Shown: positions 7,760-13,989 of the stretch, in pieces | How the letters are laid out: each line of letters opens with the position of its first letter | Numbering within the stretch: the stretch's first letter is position 1 | DNA from: an uncultured Erysipelotrichaceae bacterium | GTDB taxonomy: Bacteria; Bacillota_I; Bacilli_A; RF39; UBA660 | Direction: 5' to 3' | Length of the DNA stretch: 13,989 bases | Assembly (NCBI GenBank): GCA_902766815.1 | Contig: CACXEZ010000001.1 | Coordinates: forward strand, 1 to 13,989 | Notes under the pieces: model-generated | What the model was told of the DNA's origin: nothing | What the model saw: only the letters and a program-made list of their open reading frames with translations | The model's database searches: none | Translations under genes and position numbers: made by a program

Positions 7760-9049
7760 ATGCTAGATATTAAGTATGTACGTGAACATAGTGATGAAGT
7801 TAAAGAAAATATTAAGAAGAAGTTTCAAGATAGGAAATTACCTTTAGTTGATGAAGTTATTGTATTAGATAAAGAAATTCGTGAATTGAAAGTAGAAGGA
7901 GATACTTTAAGACAAGAGAGAAATGAAATTAGTAATATAATTGGTACATTAATGAGGGATAAAAAGATAGATGAAGCTAATGAGAAGAAGGCTCGTGTTA
8001 AAGAAATTAACGAAAAATTAGTTGGTATTGAAAAGGAAGAGGAAGAGAAGAGTAATTTGCTTAAAGAGAAGATGATGTTGATTCCAAATATGATTGCTTC
8101 AGATGTACCTATTGGAGAAGATGATTCTAAAAATGTTGAAGAGGTGCGTTTTGGAGAGGCAATTGTACCTGATTATGAAATTCCATATCATTCGGATATT
8201 ATGGCTAGTTTTAATGGATTGGATAAAGATGCTGCTGGGCGTGTTAGTGGCAATGGATTTTATTATTTGATGGGAGATATTGCTAGACTACATTCTGCAG
8301 TTCTTGCTTATGCTCGTGACTTTATGATAGATAAAGGATTTACTTATTGTATTCCACCTTTTATGATTCATGGGGATGCTGTTGAGGGGGTAATGTCTTT
8401 TGAAGAAAAGGAAAATATGATGTATAAGATTGAGGGGGAAGATTTATATTTGATTGGTACTAGTGAACATTCTATGATTGCTAAGTTTAAAGATCAGATA
8501 CTTAAGGAAAGTGAACTTCCTATTACTATGACCTCATATTCTCCTTGCTTTAGAAAAGAAGTAGGCGCTCATGGTATTGAGGAAAGAGGAGTTTACAGAA
8601 TTCATCAATTTGAGAAACAGGAAATGGTTGTTTTATGTAAACCAGAGGATAGTGAAGCATGGTATGAAAAAATGTGGAGCTATTCTGTAGAGTTATTTCG
8701 AAGTTTAGATATTCCTGTTAGGAAATTAGTTTGTTGTTCTGGAGATTTGGCTGATTTAAAATATAGATCTTGTGATATAGAGGCTTGGAGTCCAAGACAA
8801 GGTAAATATTTTGAAGTATGTTCTTGCTCAAATCTTACTGATGCTCAAGCTAGAAGACTTGCTATTCGTTATAAAAAGAATGATGGAGATAAGGAGTTTG
8901 TACATACCTTAAATAATACGGTGATTGCTCCACCTAGAATGTTGATTGCATTTTTGGAGAATAATTTACAAAAAGATGGTAGTGTATTAATTCCTAAGGT
9001 ATTACAGCCTTATATGGGTGGTAAAGAAAAATTAGTTCCAAGTAAATAA
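7760..9049 (+). CDS. serS: Serine--tRNA ligase
   Basis: Class II aminoacyl-tRNA synthetase that charges tRNA-Ser (and tRNA-Sec where present) with serine. Residues about 30-110 form the long charged coiled-coil arm that grips the tRNA. The catalytic domain follows: TSEH at 234-237, motif 2 PCFRKEVGAHG at 262-272 with RIHQFEKQE at 280-288, CSCSNLTDAQARRLAIRY at 354-371, and motif 3 around 383-400 (HTLNNT...RMLIAFLEN). It is 429 residues, a normal length, with GAGGG 6 bases before the ATG. TSEH and EVGAHGIEERG look more like the archaeal-side SerRS subgroup than the usual bacterial TAEVPLTN and AGSAGRDTRG forms. The function is not in doubt; the subgroup is an inference by eye. Confidence 0.96.
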   Translation: MLDIKYVREHSDEVKENIKKKFQDRKLPLVDEVIVLDKEIRELKVEGDTLRQERNEISNIIGTLMRDKKIDEANEKKARVKEINEKLVGIEKEEEEKSNLLKEKMMLIPNMIASDVPIGEDDSKNVEEVRFGEAIVPDYEIPYHSDIMASFNGLDKDAAGRVSGNGFYYLMGDIARLHSAVLAYARDFMIDKGFTYCIPPFMIHGDAVEGVMSFEEKENMMYKIEGEDLYLIGTSEHSMIAKFKDQILKESELPITMTSYSPCFRKEVGAHGIEERGVYRIHQFEKQEMVVLCKPEDSEAWYEKMWSYSVELFRSLDIPVRKLVCCSGDLADLKYRSCDIEAWSPRQGKYFEVCSCSNLTDAQARRLAIRYKKNDGDKEFVHTLNNTVIAPPRMLIAFLENNLQKDGSVLIPKVLQPYMGGKEKLVPSK

Positions 9050-9180
9050 TGAATTTTATTGTTAGTTGTTTTATTGATTAAATTCATGATTTTAATAGTA
9101 GTTTTTATTATGATGTTTCTGGTAGTATTTTAAATATTTATTTATATCATGTTATTGAGTAATATTAAGCAACATATAAT

Positions 9181-9210
9181 GGTTTAAGATGTATCTTAAA
9201 TCTCTTTTTT
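9181..9210 (+). terminator. Intrinsic terminator downstream of serS
   Basis: Perfect inverted repeat TTTAAGAT (9183-9190) and ATCTTAAA (9193-9200). The effective fold is 7 pairs with a 4-base loop, extendable at the base by GG against TC. TCTC and six T (9205-9210) follow. It is about 130 bases beyond the serS stop, so the serS message would have a long 3' tail. Confidence 0.65.
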
Positions 9211-9222
9211 CTAAATAAAATA

Positions 9223-9250
9223 TTGTATTTATAAAGCAATAGTGTATATT
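9223..9250 (+). promoter_or_regulatory. Possible promoter before the orphan ORF
   Basis: TTGTAT (9223-9228), 16 bases, then TATATT (9245-9250). It lies just after a terminator and about 60 bases before the ORF at 9312. In DNA this AT-rich such matches occur by chance, so it is tentative. Confidence 0.3.
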
Positions 9251-9311
9251 GTGAATACTAAGATTGTATCTTTTTCTCTGGTATTGATAAATGATTAGAT
9301 AATGGGTAGGT

Positions 9312-9533
9312 ATGAATAGTACTGTTTATTTTAAAGATTTTACAGGTGATGTTAAAATCATGAGATATTGGAGGGATATTAATGGATTGAGATTTAAGTT
9401 TCATGATATCAGGGGAGTTAATTTTAGTTTTAATTTCTGTGATGATGAAATTCTTAAAAAAGAGATTGATGATAGAATCGAGGAAATATCGGCTGGTGGT
9501 ATTTATAATGATAAAACTGGTCATTTTAATTGA
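9312..9533 (+). CDS. Orphan 73-residue hypothetical protein, possible TIR-like fragment
   Basis: ORF of 73 codons (ATG to TGA), not recognised with confidence. The composition looks protein-like: aromatic-rich strands (LRFKFHDIRG at 26-35; NFSFNF at 37-42), then a charged helix, DDEILKKEIDDRIEEIS (44-60). GD at 12-13, MRYW (17-20), FKFHD and the following charged helix recall the first half of MTH538/ThsB-type TIR-like domains. Those domains are longer and continue with a strand, a conserved Ser/Thr region and WxxWE-like residues that are absent here. The ribosome site is weak (GGGTAGG, 9304-9310, ending one base before the ATG). It may be a small real gene, a decayed remnant, or chance. Confidence 0.4.
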   Translation: MNSTVYFKDFTGDVKIMRYWRDINGLRFKFHDIRGVNFSFNFCDDEILKKEIDDRIEEISAGGIYNDKTGHFN

Positions 9534-9572
9534 AAGTTATTTGTGAGTCTGCTAATTTTATTCGAGAAGATA

Positions 9573-9689
9573 ATGGTAAACAGGTTAGTAGTGGTAAAAA
9601 AATTAAAGAAAGAAAATGGTTATTTTAGTGTATTCATTTTAGTTATAATAGTTGAAATTATTGCGACTCTATGGTTTTATAGAGTGTAA
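9573..9689 (+). CDS. Possible 38-residue single-helix membrane protein
   Basis: Reads MVNRLVVVKKLKKEN and then a continuous hydrophobic stretch (GYFSVFILVIIVEIIATLW) ending in FYRV, with the positive-inside pattern of a small membrane protein. It lies in the same frame as the preceding 73-codon ORF beyond its TGA. The ribosome site is weak (GAGAAG, 3 bases from the ATG). An internal GTG at 9591, preceded by AGG, would give 32 residues. The last codons lie inside a hairpin. Chance occurrence is quite possible. Confidence 0.25.
   Translation: MVNRLVVVKKLKKENGYFSVFILVIIVEIIATLWFYRV
9666..9685 (+). promoter_or_regulatory. Hairpin in the gmk leader region
   Basis: ACTCTAT (9666-9672) pairs perfectly with ATAGAGT (9679-9685) around a 6-base loop. 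It lies 15 bases before the gmk ribosome site GGAGG. There is no T run after it, so it is not an obvious terminator. It may be a leader structure or chance. Confidence 0.35.
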
Positions 9690-9709
9690 TGATATAGATA
9701 GGAGGAAGT

Positions 9710-10390
9710 ATGAGTAATATTTTAAAAACTAGAGAAAAAGGAAATTTGATTGTGATTAGTGGACCATCTGGAGCTGGGAAAGGAACTATTATTAGTCAGT
9801 TGCTTACTCAGGTGGATAATGTGTGGTTATCTATTTCTATGACTAGTAGAGCAGTTAGAAGTAATGATATACCTAATGAAACTTATTTTTTTGTCAGTAG
9901 GGATGAGTTTGAGAAAAGAATAGAAGATGGAGTGTTTTTAGAATATGCAGAGTATAATGGCAATTATTATGGTACTCCTAAGGATAAAATTAACGAGAAA
10001 TTAAATGAAGGTAAGGATGTTATTTTAGAAATAGAGATACAGGGTGCTTTAAAGGTAAAAGAGTTGGTACCTGATGCGATATTTATATTTATTATGCCAC
10101 CTAGTATGAGAGAATTAAAGAGAAGATTAATATCTAGAGGTACGGATAAGATTGACAAAATTTTAATGAGATTTCAGACAGCTTATCAAGAAATTAATGA
10201 GGTTACTAAATATAATTATGTGGTTGTTAATGATTATATTGATAAGGCTGTTTCAAAAGTTCAAGCAATTTTGTTATCGGAAAGATGTAGAGTAGATAGA
10301 ATTGAAGAAGTATATCTTAATAATATGGAAGAGGAGATTCATGAACTTCTAGTAGATAAAGACTTTGAAAATGTAGATAAAAATATATAG
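9710..10390 (+). CDS. gmk: Guanylate kinase
   Basis: Cytoplasmic nucleotide kinase: GMP + ATP to GDP + ADP, an essential step of purine salvage and synthesis. The P-loop is GPSGAGKGT at 18-26. The GMP-binding region is SMTSRAVR followed by ETYFFVSRDEF and LEYAEYNGNYYGTP. DVILEIEIQGALKVKE and the lid region LISRGTDKIDKILMRF follow. At 226 residues it is about 20 longer than many bacterial Gmk proteins, mostly through an acidic C-terminal tail (EEEIHELLVDKDFENVDKN). GGAGG at 9701-9705 is 4 bases before the ATG. The usual Bacillota neighbours (yicC, remA, rpoZ) are absent from this window. Confidence 0.95.
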   Translation: MSNILKTREKGNLIVISGPSGAGKGTIISQLLTQVDNVWLSISMTSRAVRSNDIPNETYFFVSRDEFEKRIEDGVFLEYAEYNGNYYGTPKDKINEKLNEGKDVILEIEIQGALKVKELVPDAIFIFIMPPSMRELKRRLISRGTDKIDKILMRFQTAYQEINEVTKYNYVVVNDYIDKAVSKVQAILLSERCRVDRIEEVYLNNMEEEIHELLVDKDFENVDKNI

Positions 10391-10412
10391 TGTTATTTCT
10401 TTTGGGGGCTAC

Positions 10413-10441
10413 TTGTAAAGATATTCATTTTGATTTATAAT
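10413..10441 (+). promoter_or_regulatory. Probable promoter of pyruvate:ferredoxin oxidoreductase
   Basis: -35 TTGTAA (10413-10418), 17 bases, -10 TATAAT (10436-10441). It lies in the 79-base gap after gmk, which implies separate transcription of the oxidoreductase gene. No terminator is seen between gmk and this promoter. Confidence 0.65.
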
Positions 10442-10457
10442 AAAATTAGGTTAGAGA

Positions 10458-10472
10458 AGAGGGATGATAATG
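10458..10472 (+). promoter_or_regulatory. Ribosome binding site that decides the oxidoreductase start
   Basis: AGAGGG at 10458-10463 directly abuts an ATG at 10464 but lies at a usable distance (GAGG to ATG 7 bases) from an in-frame ATG at 10470. The second ATG also gives the more usual beginning, MVKYKTMDANEA. Confidence 0.6.
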
Positions 10473-13400
10473 GTAAAATATAAAACAATGGATGCAAATG
10501 AGGCTGTAGCTAGTGTAGCTTATAAATTTAGCGAGATATGTGGTATTTATCCTATTACACCGGCATCTCCTATGGCTGAACATATTGATGAATATTCTTG
10601 TCACGGAGAGAAGAATTATTTTGGTAATGAGGTAAAAGTAATTGAGATGCAGTCTGAAGCTGGGGCTATTGCAGTTGTGCATGGTGCTTTACAAAGTGGT
10701 GTTTTGTCTACTACGTTTACGGCTAGCCAAGGACTTTTGTTGATGATACCTAGCTTTTATAAAATAGCTGGAGAAATGTTACCTCTAGTTGTTCATGTGG
10801 CGGCTCGTAGTTTGGCTACGCATGCTCTTAGTATTTTTGGGGATCATCAGGATGTTTATGCTGCTCGTGGTACAGGGGTATGTATGCTTAGTTCTAGTAG
10901 TGTAGAAAATGCTTATTATATGGCGGCTGTTGCGCATTTAGTTAGTATTAATAGTAGTTTACCATTTATTCATTTTTTTGATGGATTTCGTACTAGTCAT
11001 GAAATTGATAAGGTAAAACTTATGGATTTATCAAAATTAGAGAAATTTATTGATAAAAGGGCTTTACAAGCATTTAGAGATAGAGGAATGAATACTAGTA
11101 AAGCTACTACTAGAGGAATGGCTGAAAATGATGATGTTTATTTTCAACATACGGAATCTAGAAATCAAAATTATATTGATGTAGTAGATCAGGTTATTGA
11201 TGTTATGAATAAGATGAATCAGTTACATGGTACAGATTTAAAACCTTTTCATTATTATGGAAGTAAAGATGCAGAAAATGTTATTATTGCTATGGGTAGC
11301 GTTTGTGAAACCATTAAAGATGTTGTGGATGAATTAAATAAACGTGGTAGTAATGTTGGAGTTATTACTGTTCATTTGTATCGTCCTTTTAGTGGCAAAT
11401 GTTTATTGGATGTACTTCCTAAGAGTGTTAAGCGAATTGCTGTTTTGGATAGGGCAAAGGATGCTGGTGCAGCAGGTGAACCACTTTATATGGATGTAGT
11501 TGAATCTTTAATGAATAAAGATATTATGGTTATAGGTGGAAGATATGGACTTTCATCTAAGAATACAACTCCTGGTCAGATCAAGGCTGTTTATGATTTT
11601 TTGAATCATCGAAGGGCTAAACATAATTTTACTATTGGTATTGTGGATGATGTTACGAATTTAAGTTTGAAAGTAGATGATAAATTTATTTTGCCTAGGG
11701 AGGGGTATGAGGTATTAATTTATGGGTATGGATCTGATGGTATGGTATCTACTAGTAAAGATTTAATTAAAATTATCGGGGATCATACCAAGAATTATGT
11801 ACAAGGATATTTCCAATATGATTCTAAGAAAAGTGGTGGAGTTACTAGAAGTCATATTCGTGTGAGTGATAAAAAAATTCGTAAAACTTATTATGTAGAA
11901 AATCCTAGTCTGGTGGTAGTTAGTAAAGACTCTTATATCTATAGGTATGATGTATTGGATTCTATTAGTAATGGGGGAACATTACTTTTGAATACTTCTT
12001 TGAAGGATGAGGATTTGATTAAAAGTTTACCTAATAAAGTTAAATATCTTTTAGCAAAGAAGAAAATTAAATTTTATGTTGTAGATGCCTATGGGCTGGT
12101 AAATCATTTGGGCTTAAGAAATAAGATTAGTACTTGTATGGAGGTTTGTATTTTTGAACTTTTGAGTATTATGAGTCGTAAAAAAGTCAATATGATTATG
12201 AAGGAGTCTAATGAAAAGAGATTCCAAAGTAAGGGTAAGAGTATTATAGATATTAATAATAAAGTTGTTGATGAAGCAATTAAAGTAATGAGAGAAGTTA
12301 ATGTAGATAAAAAATGGCTTCATTTAGTTTATTTTGATGATGATAATCAATCTTTAGATGATATGATAGGTAGATTAAAGGGGGATAGTTTGCCTGTTAG
12401 TGCATTTTTAAAAAATAAAGATGGTGTATTTTGGGGTGGTAATACCAAGTTTGAAAAACGTGATATTGCTGAAAGAGTTCCTTATTGGATACCACAAAAT
12501 TGTATACAGTGTAACAATTGTGCTTTTGTTTGTCCTCATGCTGTTATTCGACCATTTTTGATTGATAAGTCAGATAATGAAGTATCTTCTATTCCTTCTA
12601 TGATGCCAAGAGATGTTAATTATGCGATTGGTGTAAGTTATCAAGATTGTACTGGCTGTGGTCTTTGTAGTAGTGTCTGTCCTGGTAAGATGGGAAATAA
12701 GGCTATTATAATGGAAGAATATGATAGAAGTAAATTTAGGCAAGAAGATTTTGATTATTTGATGCAGAATAATATTAATGGTAGTTATCAGCCTAAAGTT
12801 ATGAATGTGAAAAATGAAGGTTTTATTTCACCTAATTTTGAATTTAGTGGTAGTTGTGCTGGCTGTGGTGAAACTCCTTATTTAAAGAATTTAACTCAAA
12901 TGTTTTCTCATAATTTATATATTGCAAATGCTACTGGTTGTTCTTCTATTTATGGAGCTAGTATGCCAAGTAGACCTTATAGTGTTGCTTGGGCTAATAG
13001 TTTATTTGAAGATAATGCAGAGTTTGGTCTTGGGATTTCTAAAGGACTGGAGTTAAAGAGAGAAAAGATAGAGCAGTATATGAGAAATAATCTCAATAAG
13101 GATAAGGTATTGTTTGAGAGATGGTTAGAGCATAAAGATGATTATGAGGTATGTTTAGATGTTTATAAAAAACTTGATTTTAAGAAGCATAAGCCTTTGA
13201 TGCCATTTTCTGATTTTATTGTACCTAGTAGTATGTGGATTGTTGGTGGAGATGGGTTCGCTTATGATATTGGCTATGGAGGGCTGGACCATGTTTTAAG
13301 TAGAAATGATGATATTAATATTTTGGTATTGGATACAGAAGTTTATTCTAACACGGGAGGCCAGGCATCTAAGTCTAGTAATAAAGGTGCTGTTGTTCAG

Positions 13401-13862
13401 TTTGCTTCTTATGGTAAGGCTAATTATAAAAAAGATTTGGCAAGGATTGCGATGTGTTATCCTCATGTATATGTAGCTTGTGTTAATATTGGTTATGATA
13501 AGGAACATTATTTGAAAGTTTTACAGGAAGCTAATGCTCATAAGGGACCAAGTTTAATTATTGCTTATTCAGCTTGTATAGAACATGGTATTCGTAAGGG
13601 TATGGAACACTCTATGGAGAATAGCTATTTGGCAACTAAGTGTGGATATTTTTTGACTTTTAGATATAGACCGGAAACTGAAAAGTTTATTTTAGATAGT
13701 CGAGATGTTGACTTTTCTTTGTATGATGAATTTTTGTCTGGAGAGAATCGTTATGTTAATTTGAAAAGGATTAATAAGAAGAATGCTGATGAAATATTAA
13801 ACAGTCAGAAAGAATGGGCTTTAAAGAGATACGAATACTATAAAAGATTAGATACAGAGTAG
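10470..13862 (+). CDS. nifJ: Pyruvate:ferredoxin (flavodoxin) oxidoreductase
   Basis: Homodimeric cytoplasmic enzyme: pyruvate + CoA + oxidised ferredoxin to acetyl-CoA + CO2 + reduced ferredoxin, using thiamine diphosphate and three [4Fe-4S] clusters. Residue numbers here count from the ATG at 10464. Domain order is complete: N-terminal pyrimidine-binding domain (YPITPASPMAEH, 29-40; AARSLATHALSIFGDH, 113-128), transketolase-C-like domain (AMGSVCETI, 276-284; YRPFSGK, 306-312), gamma domain (KKSGG, 455-459) and EKR segment (664-666). Two ferredoxin clusters follow, with Cys680/683/686/690 and Cys729/732/735/739. The thiamine domain has Cys798, Cys801, Cys826 and Cys1038 for the proximal cluster, GGDGFAYDIG (928-937) and SNTGGQ (962-967). 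At 1130-1132 residues it is slightly short; the loop between PSRPY and AWANSLFEDN seems about 7 residues shorter than usual. Confidence 0.97.
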   Translation: MVKYKTMDANEAVASVAYKFSEICGIYPITPASPMAEHIDEYSCHGEKNYFGNEVKVIEMQSEAGAIAVVHGALQSGVLSTTFTASQGLLLMIPSFYKIAGEMLPLVVHVAARSLATHALSIFGDHQDVYAARGTGVCMLSSSSVENAYYMAAVAHLVSINSSLPFIHFFDGFRTSHEIDKVKLMDLSKLEKFIDKRALQAFRDRGMNTSKATTRGMAENDDVYFQHTESRNQNYIDVVDQVIDVMNKMNQLHGTDLKPFHYYGSKDAENVIIAMGSVCETIKDVVDELNKRGSNVGVITVHLYRPFSGKCLLDVLPKSVKRIAVLDRAKDAGAAGEPLYMDVVESLMNKDIMVIGGRYGLSSKNTTPGQIKAVYDFLNHRRAKHNFTIGIVDDVTNLSLKVDDKFILPREGYEVLIYGYGSDGMVSTSKDLIKIIGDHTKNYVQGYFQYDSKKSGGVTRSHIRVSDKKIRKTYYVENPSLVVVSKDSYIYRYDVLDSISNGGTLLLNTSLKDEDLIKSLPNKVKYLLAKKKIKFYVVDAYGLVNHLGLRNKISTCMEVCIFELLSIMSRKKVNMIMKESNEKRFQSKGKSIIDINNKVVDEAIKVMREVNVDKKWLHLVYFDDDNQSLDDMIGRLKGDSLPVSAFLKNKDGVFWGGNTKFEKRDIAERVPYWIPQNCIQCNNCAFVCPHAVIRPFLIDKSDNEVSSIPSMMPRDVNYAIGVSYQDCTGCGLCSSVCPGKMGNKAIIMEEYDRSKFRQEDFDYLMQNNINGSYQPKVMNVKNEGFISPNFEFSGSCAGCGETPYLKNLTQMFSHNLYIANATGCSSIYGASMPSRPYSVAWANSLFEDNAEFGLGISKGLELKREKIEQYMRNNLNKDKVLFERWLEHKDDYEVCLDVYKKLDFKKHKPLMPFSDFIVPSSMWIVGGDGFAYDIGYGGLDHVLSRNDDINILVLDTEVYSNTGGQASKSSNKGAVVQFASYGKANYKKDLARIAMCYPHVYVACVNIGYDKEHYLKVLQEANAHKGPSLIIAYSACIEHGIRKGMEHSMENSYLATKCGYFLTFRYRPETEKFILDSRDVDFSLYDEFLSGENRYVNLKRINKKNADEILNSQKEWALKRYEYYKRLDTE

Positions 13863-13881
13863 CAAGTCTAATCTTTTTTTT
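13842..13881 (+). terminator. Intrinsic terminator overlapping the end of the oxidoreductase gene
   Basis: AAAAGATTAGA (13842-13852) pairs perfectly with TCTAATCTTTT (13867-13877). The stop codon sits in the 14-base loop and T continues to 13881. The left arm is coding sequence. Confidence 0.85.
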
Positions 13882-13901
13882 GACAATTGTTGTCAATTTT
13901 T
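13880..13901 (+). terminator. Second hairpin, terminator or operator-like palindrome
   Basis: TTGACAA (13880-13886) and TTGTCAA (13890-13896) form a perfect 7-pair stem with loop TTG, followed by five T. It immediately follows the first terminator and shares its last T residues. The symmetry would also suit a repressor site. Confidence 0.55.
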
Positions 13902-13912
13902 GCAGAAATTTT

Positions 13913-13941
13913 CCCTAAATAAAATTTTTTAGGGATTTTTT
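13913..13941 (+). terminator. Third + strand terminator-like hairpin
   Basis: CCCTAAA (13913-13919) pairs with TTTAGGG (13928-13934), extendable by one T-A pair at the base, followed by six T (13936-13941). It is the third hairpin plus T-run within 100 bases. Confidence 0.6.
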
Positions 13942-13950
13942 CTTTGTCCC

Positions 13951-13976
13951 AAAAGAAAAGAACCTAAATTAGGTTC
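13951..13976 (-). terminator. Minus-strand terminator for an unseen convergent gene
   Basis: GAACCTA (13960-13966) pairs with TAGGTTC (13970-13976). On the plus strand it is preceded by AAAAGAAAA (13951-13959), so on the minus strand the hairpin is followed by TTTTCTTTT. This is the arrangement expected at the end of a minus-strand gene lying beyond the right edge. Confidence 0.6.
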
Positions 13977-13989
13977 CGCATATAAAAAT

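Larger units (their letters stand above)
9050..9709 (+). other. Long intergenic stretch between serS and gmk
   Basis: 660 bases with little conventional coding. 9050-9180 holds no ORF of note. It has a 7-base inverted repeat, TGAATTT (9050-9056) with AAATTCA (9080-9086), spanning a loop too wide to call confidently. A terminator-like hairpin lies at 9181-9210. Beyond it are one 73-codon ORF (9312-9533), a possible 38-codon membrane ORF (9573-9689) and a 7-base-pair hairpin before gmk. A TATAAT at 9644-9649 could be the gmk -10, but no good -35 accompanies it. Base composition looks like the rest of the window. Confidence 0.6.

Noticed and set aside
9050..9086. Inverted repeat TGAATTT/AAATTCA just after serS as a terminator
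   Set aside because: The loop is 23 bases and no T run follows; the hairpin at 9181-9210 is a much better terminator.
9258..9524. 88-codon minus-strand frame opposite the orphan ORF
   Set aside because: No ribosome site before its ATG, and its composition (many Ile, Asn, Ser) is typical of antisense reading of AT-rich coding DNA.
9530..9628. 32-codon TTG frame of hydrophilic composition
   Set aside because: Starts directly after a stop in its own frame, has no ribosome site and matches no family I know. Kept only as a hint that the region may be decaying.
1..13989. Possible recoding of TGA as tryptophan, as in mollicutes
   Set aside because: Conserved tryptophans in the checked motifs are TGG (for example in aguA and the oxidoreductase) and potC ends in TGA at its expected C-terminus, so the standard bacterial code applies.
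1..13989. CRISPR array, insertion sequence or tRNA gene
   Set aside because: No evenly spaced direct repeats, transposase-like ORF or cloverleaf with T-loop GTTCRANNC was seen on either strand.

Overview
The window is strongly AT-rich. It uses TGA as a normal stop (potC, for example, ends in TGA), carries Gram-positive-style ribosome binding sites (AGGAGG type) and makes frequent use of TTG and GTG starts. Together with a pyruvate:ferredoxin oxidoreductase and an agmatine deiminase pathway, this points to an anaerobic, fermentative low-GC Bacillota (Firmicutes), probably a host-associated Bacilli or Erysipelotrichia-like lineage. The species cannot be read from the sequence. Every confident gene is on the + strand.

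Layout. (1) 1-2327 is the end of a polyamine ABC transporter operon: potC (5' end outside the window), potD and a YgjV-like membrane protein, closed by a small hairpin. (2) 2367-6506 is an agmatine catabolism operon with its own promoter and terminator: putrescine carbamoyltransferase, agmatine/putrescine antiporter, an unassigned two-helix membrane protein, and agmatine deiminase. (3) 6527-7581 is a separate unit for carbamate kinase, driven by a promoter of almost the same design as that of unit 2. (4) 7699-9210 is serS with its own promoter and terminator. (5) 9211-9709 is a poorly coding stretch with one orphan 73-codon ORF and one tiny membrane ORF. (6) 9710-10390 is gmk. (7) 10413-13881 is pyruvate:ferredoxin oxidoreductase with its own promoter, followed by a crowd of hairpins, the last of which reads as a terminator for an unseen minus-strand gene coming from the right.

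How the genes work together. Agmatine enters through AguD in exchange for putrescine. AguA deiminates it to N-carbamoylputrescine and ammonia. PtcA phosphorolyses that to putrescine and carbamoyl phosphate. Carbamate kinase makes ATP from carbamoyl phosphate, releasing ammonia and CO2. The neighbouring PotC/PotD transporter may import a related amine; its binding protein appears to lack two of the best known spermidine-contact residues. PFOR supplies acetyl-CoA and reduced ferredoxin from pyruvate, so the window has two routes relevant to anaerobic energy gain.

No CRISPR array, insertion sequence, tRNA or rRNA was seen. The least conventional parts are the unassigned membrane protein inside the agmatine operon, the PotD pocket changes, the archaeal-looking SerRS motifs, and the orphan ORF region before gmk.
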